A stretch of DNA of 11,704 bases, from contig DFAP01000088.1 in assembly GCA_002365855.1 (NCBI GenBank), forward strand, positions 74,403 through 86,106, in the 5' to 3' direction. The notes beneath the pieces were generated by a model that saw only the letters and a list, made by a program, of their open reading frames with translations, had not been told where the DNA came from and made no database searches. Of the stretch, positions 1 to 6,800 are shown one piece after another (within the stretch, counting starts at the first letter, position 1; each line of letters starts with the position of its first letter). The translations under genes were made by a program, and so were the position numbers. The DNA is from Pelotomaculum sp. UBA3103. GTDB lineage: Bacteria; Bacillota; Desulfotomaculia; Desulfotomaculales; Pelotomaculaceae.

Positions 1-34
1 TGACCAAGTTCAAAAGACAGAAAAGGTAAGTAAA

Positions 35-196
35 ATGAATGAAAATAAGGGTGTTAAAAAGGGCATCTACGTAGAACGTAAAAACGAAAATTCAGAAAAG
101 GCCCAAAGCCAAGGGGCGGCTGATAAAGATAACCCTGGCAGCAAGGACCAAAACAGGGATGAATCAAAAAGCGAGGGCAGGCAAAACAAAAGCTAA
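35..196 (+). CDS. Small highly charged hypothetical protein (possibly the C-terminus of a longer gene)
   Basis: This is a 53-residue ORF starting MNENKGVKKG and ending in a Lys/Glu/Asp/Asn/Gln/Ser-rich tail with no hydrophobic segment, so it is probably disordered and soluble. I recognise no family. An AAAGG stretch about 8 bases before the ATG could serve as ribosome binding site. The same frame is open back to base 2, so this may instead be the charged tail of a larger protein entering from the left. A second reading also fits: another frame ends in a stop at 27-29, six bases before the ATG, which would make this the last gene of an operon. A GC-rich hairpin terminator follows at 241-262, which supports transcription on this strand. 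Function unknown. Confidence 0.45.
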   Translation: MNENKGVKKGIYVERKNENSEKAQSQGAADKDNPGSKDQNRDESKSEGRQNKS

Positions 197-240
197 CATG
201 ACAGGTAAAATCCAATCCACCCGATCTAGACTTGAACCCT

Positions 241-267
241 AAGGGCGCCGTTCGGCGCCCTTCTTAT
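241..267 (+). terminator. Intrinsic terminator after the charged small ORF
   Basis: A perfect 9-bp GC-rich stem (AAGGGCGCC, 241-249, paired with GGCGCCCTT, 254-262) encloses a 4-base loop and is followed by the T-rich tail CTTAT. The tail favours the plus strand. The hairpin also lies just past the end of the minus-strand UPF0756 gene and might stop that transcript, but there is no T-run on that side. Confidence 0.6.
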
Positions 268-290
268 ATTGCAAAGCGCATAATTAGAAT

Positions 291-767
291 TTACTTCAAG
301 CAGCTCATTGCCTGCATAAATACAGCAGTTACCGCCGCCGCCATCACAGGGCCGCAGGGCATGCCTCTAAAAAGAAGTATCCCCACCACAGTTCCCGCAG
401 TTAAGCCGAAGACGATCTCCGGATTGGCGTTCATCAGGTTAAGGCCGTCCCCATTGAGTTTTGTGGCCAGTGCCCCCGCCGTAAAGGCCAAAACTCCTTT
501 TAAAGATGCTACGGAGTAAAGGTCCTTTCGGGTGAGTTTTTCAGTAGCTACAGGTGTCAGAATATACAGCATCAATAGGACAAGTCCTATTTCCAGACTG
601 CGGCTCTCAAGTATAGGCAGGATGATGTGGTCGAGGTTGAAATATCTGATGCTCAACAGAATACATGTGGAGGTAACGACAAGGTTAGAGCGTCCGAACA
701 GGCCCAAAAAGAGCAGTGAGATTAAAACTATCTCTGATGTACTAATACTAATTATCGGGTTATTCAC
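291..767 (-). CDS. UPF0756 / DUF441 family integral membrane protein
   Basis: The 158-residue product is hydrophobic with about four membrane segments: roughly residues 9-26, 47-72 (broken), 88-105 and 118-155. It carries the family's most recognisable stretch, GVLAFTAGALATKLNGDGLN, followed by an N-P-E-IVFGL-GT-GI--FRG-P-GP pattern, which matches UPF0756 (DUF441, YeaL-type) proteins of about 150 residues. The biochemical role of this family is not known to me. It should sit in the cytoplasmic membrane. The start is a GTG at 765-767: an in-frame stop lies three codons upstream, and a GGAG site (778-781) is 10 bases before it. It appears to be transcribed alone. Confidence 0.9.
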   Translation of the reverse strand: MNNPIISISTSEIVLISLLFLGLFGRSNLVVTSTCILLSIRYFNLDHIILPILESRSLEIGLVLLMLYILTPVATEKLTRKDLYSVASLKGVLAFTAGALATKLNGDGLNLMNANPEIVFGLTAGTVVGILLFRGMPCGPVMAAAVTAVFMQAMSCLK

Positions 768-829
768 CTGGGATCATCTCCATTAATACCGGTGGCACCC
801 ATTAAGACAATACTAGGAGGGGTGCAATC

Positions 830-865
830 GTGAGCAACTGCAGACTTTTAAGCCAGTATGCTTAA
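830..865 (+). other. Possible 11-codon mini-ORF with a strong Shine-Dalgarno site
   Basis: An AGGAGGGG block (815-822) precedes a GTG at 830 by about 8 bases. The GTG opens a reading frame of only 11 codons (MSNCRLLSQYA) ending in TAA at 863-865. It lies about 170 bases before the thioesterase gene on the same strand. It could be a leader peptide or the decayed start of a lost gene. Only the ribosome-site match supports it. The rest of the 768-1034 gap shows a 10-base palindrome GCCGGCCGGC (942-951), a weak 4-bp hairpin with a T-run (968-983) and a TTGACT box (985-990) without a convincing -10 partner. Confidence 0.2.
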
Positions 866-1034
866 TGATTTACTTGTTACTATTTTATTGATAAGATATG
901 CCTGAAGGACCAAAATATCACAGCGCAGGACAAAGGTTTTTGCCGGCCGGCTTCAAAATTTAGTCAGAACCGGAAGGTTTTTTATTGACTGAACGTGAAT
1001 ATCTGTTTCAAAAAATTGATATGGAGGGGAAAAA

Positions 1035-1436
1035 ATGGCCAAGAAATTAGAAGTAGGCATCGAGGGTGAGGCCAGGGATGCCGTAACTAACCAAAACACT
1101 GCCGTGGCTTACGGCAACACCGTGGTAAACGTTTATGCATCACCGGCCATGATTGGCCTGATGGAAAAAGCAGCACTGTCATCTGTGCTGCCCTGTTTGG
1201 AAGAAGGTATAACCACGGTAGGCACGAGGTTTGAAGTAAAACACCTGGCCGCAACCCCTGTGGGCATGAACGTTGTTGCCCGCTCTTGCCTGTCTGAAGT
1301 TGATGGTAAAAGGCTGCTTTTCGAGGTGCAGGCCTGGGATGATAAGGAATTAATCGGGACTGGCGTCCACGAGCGCTTCATCGTTAAGCTTGAAAGTTTT
1401 CTGAAGAGGACAGCTAGTAAAGTGCAGAACAGCTAA
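1035..1436 (+). CDS. Hot-dog-fold thioesterase, fluoroacetyl-CoA thioesterase (FlK)-like
   Basis: This 133-residue protein has the length and layout of single-domain FlK-type acyl-CoA thioesterases, which hydrolyse short acyl-CoA thioesters in the cytosol. The family's central helix appears as YASPAMIGLMEKAA (34-47), and a later strand/loop contains TRFEVKHLAATPVGM (64-78). FlK uses Thr42, Glu50 and His76. The same spacing here (8 and 34 residues) picks out Ser36, Glu44 and His70, so the catalytic triad appears kept with Ser in place of Thr. The ATG is preceded by GGAGGGG at 6 bases. The substrate cannot be read from the sequence: most FlK-like genes in bacteria that do not make fluoroacetate are probably general housekeeping or repair thioesterases. 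No terminator is visible before the next gene. Confidence 0.85.
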   Translation: MAKKLEVGIEGEARDAVTNQNTAVAYGNTVVNVYASPAMIGLMEKAALSSVLPCLEEGITTVGTRFEVKHLAATPVGMNVVARSCLSEVDGKRLLFEVQAWDDKELIGTGVHERFIVKLESFLKRTASKVQNS

Positions 1437-1463
1437 AAAAGCAGGCAAGATTTATCATCCCTC

Positions 1464-1472
1464 TGCTATAAT
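1464..1472 (+). promoter_or_regulatory. Extended -10 promoter for the 71-residue gene
   Basis: TGCTATAAT combines a perfect TATAAT (1467-1472) with a TG one base upstream, the extended -10 form recognised by the main sigma factor. Nothing resembling TTGACA lies 16-18 bases upstream (GGCAAG with 17-base spacing), which is typical of extended -10 promoters. Transcription would start near 1479, about 30 bases before the ATG at 1509. Confidence 0.6.
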
Positions 1473-1508
1473 AGATAAAGAGGATAATTCCGGTTTGGGA
1501 GCTATGCC

Positions 1509-1724
1509 ATGACCATCAAGCTGTTCATTAAGACAGAAACCAAAAAAGGCTTAAATAAAGAAATCGTAAAAATTACCTGGGGAGCCATGAACAACGCCGG
1601 CAGAATTTTTTATTCCCACACTGAATTAATGGACGTAGAGGACTTTGGTAAATTTAAGGAGTTGTTTGTTTCGGTTGGACTGGATGACGAAAAAAGGGTG
1701 GATACAGGCCGCGCTATATTTTGA
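1509..1724 (+). CDS. Hypothetical protein, 71 residues
   Basis: I do not recognise this protein. It is small, soluble and mixed in charge, with no membrane segment, signal peptide or cysteine. It begins MTIKLFIKTETKKG, suggesting a beta strand, and has an Asp/Glu/Lys-rich middle (MDVEDFGKFKELF) that could form a helix. It has a GGGAG ribosome site 7 bases before the ATG (1497-1501) and its own extended -10 promoter. An earlier ATG at 1504 is followed at once by a stop, so 1509 is the start. The phosphoesterase gene begins 60 bases downstream on the same strand, so the two may be cotranscribed. Confidence 0.7.
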   Translation: MTIKLFIKTETKKGLNKEIVKITWGAMNNAGRIFYSHTELMDVEDFGKFKELFVSVGLDDEKRVDTGRAIF

Positions 1725-1784
1725 ATCTAACGGGAGCGGAAATGCAGTATAGGGTTTAAACTGGCGTGACGGGGAGGGCTACAT

Positions 1785-2578
1785 ATGCGCCTGTTATATC
1801 TCAGTGACACCCACATTCAGAGAGGAAGGCCTGCCCGGCGCAAGGATGATTTTTTTAAAGCGCTTTTAAAAAAGTTCACAGAGGTAGTCAGCCTTTGCCG
1901 GAAGCTTGAAGTTGATTATGTCATCCACGGGGGAGATCTTTTCGATCAGCCAAAGCCCGACCAGGGTTCAATAGACCTGTTCTGCCGCTTTTTGAGGGAA
2001 CTGGATCTGCCGGTATATTGTGTTGCAGGTAATCACGACCTGATCGAACAACAGTTGGAGAGCCTTGAAAATACCGCCCTGGGCTATCTGTCCAGAAATC
2101 ACCTGGTGAAACTAATTCAGCCCGGAGAAAGAATATACCTGAACATTAATGGCTGCGTTATCCAGCTCAGCGGCCAGCATTTCTACCGGGGTATTGACCG
2201 CCTTAAGAATAGTGACAGCTATATTGTGAAAAAAAGCACTGTGACGTAGCCATTCACGTTGTCCATGGTATGCTGCTGCCTAAGCCCTTTTCCGACAAGG
2301 TCCCCTGTACCCGAATATCCGAGGTGGTCGGCACCGAGGCGGATTATACCCTCGGGGCACACGCTCACCTGGGGTACCATGAATTTACCTGCGGCAAGTA
2401 TTTCCTGAATCCCGGCGCTTTTGCACGGCTGACAAATTTACAAAAGGAAATAGTGAGGGTTCCAAAGGTGCTTTTTATGGACTTCTCGGGAGAGTCCAGG
2501 TACAGTTTCATTCCTTTGACAACTGCGCGCCCGGGTCTTGAAGTGATGGACATCATAGAAACCGGGCTTAACTGCTAA
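1785..2578 (+). pseudogene. SbcD/Mre11-like metallophosphoesterase, split by a frameshift
   Basis: Two reading frames (1785-2249 and 2270-2578 as separate ORFs) make one calcineurin-like phosphoesterase of 264 residues when joined. The first carries metal-binding motifs DTH (D8, H10), GGDLFD (D51) and GNHD (N83, H84, D85). The second carries GAHAH (H193, H195) and a C-terminal domain. Between them the shifted frame restores VVHGM, whose His161 is the expected next metal ligand. The break is at a run of seven A (2229-2235): one extra A, or a -1 shift, reads AAA AAA AAG CAC and joins the halves. The second half has no ribosome site before its ATG (2270). The start at 1785 has GGGGAGGG about 7 bases upstream. 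Family members such as SbcD and Mre11 are DNA nucleases, but this protein is shorter than SbcD and its substrate is unknown. Whether it is a true pseudogene, a sequencing error or recoded is open. Confidence 0.8.
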
Positions 2579-2592
2579 ACAAAGATATAATT

Positions 2593-2625
2593 AATAAATC
2601 CTCCGCAGTGGAGGATTTATTTTTT
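2593..2625 (+). terminator. Strong intrinsic terminator between convergent genes
   Basis: A 12-bp perfect stem (2593-2604 paired with 2610-2621, core AAATCCTCC / GGAGGATTT) with a 5-base loop is followed by T through 2625, ending the plus-strand phosphoesterase transcript. On the minus strand the hairpin is followed by an AT-rich stretch (TTAATTATAT), so it may also terminate the formyltransferase gene that ends at 2634. It probably works in both directions, better on the plus strand. Confidence 0.85.
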
Positions 2626-2633
2626 CGCGTTAT

Positions 2634-3563
2634 TTAAATAAACCGTTCACCTTTTTTCACATTGAACTTTTCCACCCACAGTTCCGCTGGTATTTTTTCG
2701 CGTCCAACCTGCAGTGTCTTCAGGCGAAGTATCCCCCTGCCGGTGGCTACCAGCGGACCCTGGCCATCAACGGTCTCTAAGATCACTCCTGGCTCTGCTC
2801 CTTCTGTATTGGCATTTGCCTCAGGCGGGTGCGATTCCAAAACAACCACTTTATCTCCCCTGAAAGTCGTGCCTGCGCCGGGGATGGGCATACAGCCCCT
2901 TACCAGGTTGTAGATATGTTGCGCTGCCTGCCTCCAGTCCACAGCAGCGTCTTTTTCTTTCAGTACGGACTGGTATGAAGCCAGGCGAGGGTCCTGAGGG
3001 ATACGGGGTGCCCGTCCTTCACGTATCAGCTTCACCGCTTCCGCCACCAGTCTCACACCAAGCGGGTATAGTTTTTTAAAGTAAAGGCTGGCTGTGGTGT
3101 CATCCTGCCCGATCGGCACGCTTTCCTGCAAAATGATATCACCGGTATCGACTCCCTCATCGATATAGTGAATGCTAACCCCAGTTTCCTTCTCTCCGCA
3201 AATAACAGCCCAGGCTATGGCTGCGCCGCCGCGGTATTTTGGCAGAAGGGAGGGATGGTAATTAATCCCCCCAAGAGAGGCGAGATCAATAATTTCTTTA
3301 GGAACGAAGCTCGTGACAAACGCCAGTACCAGAAGGTCAGGCGCTAATTCTTTCACCCAGTTATATACTTCTTCGCCCCGCAGGCGGCGGGTCTGGAGCA
3401 GTGGAAGACCTAGCTCTAAAGCCAGCTCTTTGGTGGGGTTCGGTTTTTTTGCTCCGGGAATATCAGGTATGGTGATAACACCAGCTACCTTTTCGCCCTG
3501 TTCTATAAGAGCCTGCAGGCAATCCCTGCCAAAAGGGGCTTGTCCGATTACAAGGATCCGCAT
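2634..3563 (-). CDS. Formyltransferase family protein (Fmt-like; resembles the 10-formyl-THF dehydrogenase hydrolase domain)
   Basis: The 309-residue protein has a formyltransferase N-terminal domain (about 1-190) and a smaller C-terminal domain (about 200-300), as in methionyl-tRNA formyltransferase. The catalytic residues are present: Asn101 and His103 in INYHPSLLPKYRGG, and Asp139 in DEGVDTGDI, spaced as Asn106/His108/Asp144 of E. coli Fmt. It would transfer or release a formyl group from 10-formyltetrahydrofolate in the cytosol. Several details look closer to the N-terminal domain of 10-formyl-THF dehydrogenase (ALDH1L): the opening VIGQAPFG, YHPSLLP, AAIAW after the RG, and APRIPQ near 185-190. 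The gene stands alone and is not beside def or priA, the usual fmt neighbours, so it may be a second formyltransferase or a hydrolase. The ATG at 3563 has a strong AGGAGGAG site. It is divergent from addB. Confidence 0.85.
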   Translation of the reverse strand: MRILVIGQAPFGRDCLQALIEQGEKVAGVITIPDIPGAKKPNPTKELALELGLPLLQTRRLRGEEVYNWVKELAPDLLVLAFVTSFVPKEIIDLASLGGINYHPSLLPKYRGGAAIAWAVICGEKETGVSIHYIDEGVDTGDIILQESVPIGQDDTTASLYFKKLYPLGVRLVAEAVKLIREGRAPRIPQDPRLASYQSVLKEKDAAVDWRQAAQHIYNLVRGCMPIPGAGTTFRGDKVVVLESHPPEANANTEGAEPGVILETVDGQGPLVATGRGILRLKTLQVGREKIPAELWVEKFNVKKGERFI

Positions 3564-3601
3564 GGGATCTCCTCCTAAACTCCATTTTTGGCCTTAAATA
3601 C

Positions 3602-3628
3602 CTTATATCTTCTGCAAGGCTGCAGCAA
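3602..3628 (-). promoter_or_regulatory. Candidate promoter of the formyltransferase gene
   Basis: Read on the minus strand, TTGCTG (3623-3628) and TATAAG (3602-3607) are separated by 15 bases, about 40 bases before the ATG. The spacing is short and the -35 box imperfect. The spacer contains an inverted repeat CTGCA-AGGC-TGCAG (3612-3625), which could be an operator or chance. Tentative. Confidence 0.3.
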
Positions 3629-3776
3629 TATCCTTTAATTTTAGTTCCAAAACGGCCTGAAACGGACCTTTGAACCAACGGGAGGTTTGTTTTATTTGAT
3701 GATCTGAAGGATTTTACACTTTAGTGAGGGAATTGGTAATTACTACACTAACTTGGGAAGCAGGGGGATGTTCTTT

Positions 3777-3804
3777 TTGCTTCCTTAAAAGTGATAAATA
3801 TACT
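3777..3804 (+). promoter_or_regulatory. Candidate promoter of addBA
   Basis: TTGCTT (3777-3782) and TATACT (3799-3804) are 16 bases apart. The -10 box matches the consensus at five of six positions, the -35 box at three. Transcription would begin near 3811, only about 18 bases before the proposed TTG start of addB at 3829. The upstream GTG at 3724 would then lie outside the transcript. Confidence 0.45.
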
Positions 3805-3814
3805 AGTTGTTATT

Positions 3815-3822
3815 GGGGGGTG
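3815..3822 (+). promoter_or_regulatory. G6-TG ribosome binding site deciding the addB start
   Basis: GGGGGGTG ends 6 bases before the TTG at 3829. It can pair with the CACCUCC anti-Shine-Dalgarno region using one G-U pair. The identical eight bases at the identical distance precede the TTG start of addA. The GTG inside the block (3820-3822) is in frame too, but it would have no ribosome site of its own. Confidence 0.6.
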
Positions 3823-3828
3823 CAGCCC

Positions 3829-6800
3829 TTGACCCTGCGTTTTATAATCGGCCGGGCCGGTACCGGAAAGACCAGCACATGTCTTAATGAAATGCGGGAG
3901 GAACTCTTGACGCGTCCATCCGGACCCCCGCTGATCCTTCTGGTGCCGGAACAGGCGACATTTCAAACCGAATACGCCCTGGCCGCCGCCCCCGGCCTTA
4001 AAGGTTTTATCCGGGCTCAGGTATTGAGCTTCCGGCGCCTGGCCTACCGGGTGCTGCAGGAGGCAGGAGGGGCAGCAAGGGCTCATATCGGTGAGCTGGG
4101 TAAACGTATGCTCCTGCGCAGGTTACTGGAACAGAGCCGGGGAGAACTGAAGGTTTTTCAACGGTCAGCCGGACTTCCTGGCTTTGCCGACACCCTGGCC
4201 AGGTCTTTAGCAGAGATCAAAACTTACTGCATAGGTGCAGATGACTTGGCCATGGCTGCAACAGCCCTGCAGGGTCGCGGGGCGAGCCTTTTGGCTGATA
4301 AAATTAATGATTTGATTTTAATGTACGATGCCCTGGAAGAAGTGCTGGCTGACCGCTTCACAGACCCGGACGACTACTTGAATCTCCTGGCAGACCGGCT
4401 GGAACTGTCTTGCGCGGCCCATGGCGGAGAGGTTTGGGTGGACGGCTTTTCCGGCTTCACACCGCAGGAGTACCGGGTGCTTGCTGCCCTGCTCCGTAAC
4501 GCCCGGAGGGTAAATATAACCCTCTGCGCCGGCATTAATTTCTTGGGAGGCGCCGTTGACGAGACAGGTCTGTTTTATCCTGTCCGGGAGACATATGACA
4601 TCCTCTGTGAGATGGCCGCCAGGGAGCGTGTTAACGTGGAGCGGCCATTGTCCCTTGACACCGCAAAACGTTACTTTAGCCGGGATATTGCTCACCTCGA
4701 AAAGAGCTTTTTTGTTCACCCGGCGGCTCCTCTTGCCGATTCCGGAGAAGGGGTGGTCCTGGCTGCGGCGGCTAACCAAATGGCTGAAGTTGAGGGGGTG
4801 GCCCGGGAGATAACCTCTCTGTGCCGGGACAGGGGCTACCGCTACCGTGACATAATCGTCCTTTTAAGGGACATTGACGCTTACGCCGCTATTATCAGCT
4901 GCGTTTTTGCCGATTACGACATACCTGTATTTATTGACCAGAAGAGGCCGGTGCTGCACCATCCGCTTGTTGAAACCGTCCGGGCGGCACTCGAGGTTGT
5001 ATCCGGGGACTGGTCTTTCGATCCTGTTTTCCGCTTCTTAAAGACCGACCTTTTTCCTCTTGCCAGGGAAGAGGTGGACCTGTTGGAGAACTACGTACTT
5101 GCCCATGGTATCAGGGGGAGCAGGTGGACCGACGGCAGGCCGTGGGAATATAGAAGGAGGCTTACCCTGGAGGAAGACCGGGAAATCTCTGAAACTGAAG
5201 CGGGATACCTGGAGGAGATAAACTGCATCCGGAGTCAGGCAGTTGCTCCACTTGCAGCTTTTCAGAAATCTGTCCGGCAGGCAGGCTGCGTTCGGGACAT
5301 TACTCTCGCCCTGTTTGTCCTCCTGGAAGATCTGAAGGTCCAGGAACAACTGGAAAGTTGGAGCGTCAGGGCATTTGAGGAGGGTAAACTGGAGGTCTCC
5401 CGGGAGCATGCCCAGGTTTGGGACGGTCTGACAGCCCTGTTTGACCAGGTAGTTGAGGCATTAGGCGACGAGGTCTTAACCGTTCGGGATTTCTCAGCTG
5501 TTTTAGACACAGGGTTTGAAAGCATGCGCCTCGGTCAAATTCCACCAGGACTTGATCAGGTCGTGGTGGGATCCCTGGAGCGCTCCCGAAGTCCGGAGGC
5601 AAGGGCAGCTTTTATCATGGGTGTGAATGAGGGTATTTTTCCAGCAAGGTTTGTGGAGAAGGGTCTTCTATCGGAGGGTGAAAGGGAAAGGCTGCAGGCG
5701 ATAGGCCTGAACCTTGCGCCGGGGTCCAGGCGAAAAATATTTGATGAACAGTATCTGGTTTACATAGCTGTTAGCCGTTCGTCGGAGAAGCTTTATTTGA
5801 GTTATCCGCTTGCGAATGAAGAAGGCGGGGCCATGATTCCTTCATCAGTAGTAGCCCGGGTTAAGGAACTGCTGCCTGGTATTAGTGAGACGGCCTGGCT
5901 GGTGGAACCGGGGGCGGGTGCGGACGACCTCGAGTTTGTCACCCATCCGGGCCGCACGCTCTCTTACCTGGTCGGCCGGATTAGAGAAGCAAAAGCCGGG
6001 CGCAGGATCAACCCGCTCTGGTGGCACGTTTATTCCTGGTACGCGGGGAGTGCCCGCCGCAATGAGTGTGCCCTGGCACTATCGGGACTGTTTTCCGACA
6101 ACCGGGAAAAAAGGCTGCATGCCGGCATAGGCAGGGCACTGTACGGGCGAACCTTAAAAACCAGCGTATCAGGGCTGGAGAAGTTCCGAGCGTGCCCTTT
6201 TGCGCATTTTCTGGACAAGGGGCTGAGGCTTAAGGAACGGGCTATTTTTAAGTTGGGTGCGCCTGACCTGGGTCAGTTTTTTCATGCCGCCCTGAAGCTT
6301 TTTGGAGAGCGCATCCAGGAACAGGGGTTAGACTGGGGGCAGTTGGACAGAGAGCGGTGCTCGTCAATAGCGGGAGAGGTGGTTGACCTGTTGGTACCGC
6401 GGCTTCAGAGCGAGATTCTGTTGAGTACGGCCCGCCGCCGCTACCTGACCGTCAAATTAAAGAAGACTGTGCAGCGGGTTACTCAGGTTCTGTCCGAGCA
6501 TTCCAGGCGGGGCAGTTTCCGGCCGGTAGGTCTGGAACTGTCTTTTGGACCGGGCGGAGATCTACCGGGGGTAACATTTGTCCTTCCCGACGGCGGGGAG
6601 ATGGTTCTGACCGGACAGATTGACCGTGTTGACGCAGCCAGGTCCGGCGAAGAGTTCTACCTCAGGATTATTGACTACAAGTCCGGCAAAATGACGATAA
6701 AGCTTTCAGATATTTACCATGGTTTGAAACTGCAGCTGTTAACCTACCTGGATGTGGCGCTGCGGCACGCGCGAACTCTGATTGGCTCGGAAGGTCTGCC

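Noticed and set aside
532..786. 84-codon plus-strand frame opposite the UPF0756 gene
   Set aside because: It is antisense to a clear membrane-protein family, has no ribosome site and encodes no recognisable sequence.
942..951. Palindrome GCCGGCCGGC as a terminator or operator
   Set aside because: It has no loop and no T-run, and a single 10-base GC palindrome is not enough evidence for a site.
2270..2578. Independent 102-residue protein
   Set aside because: There is no ribosome site before the ATG, and the sequence continues the phosphoesterase fold from its metal ligands onward; it is the second half of the split gene.
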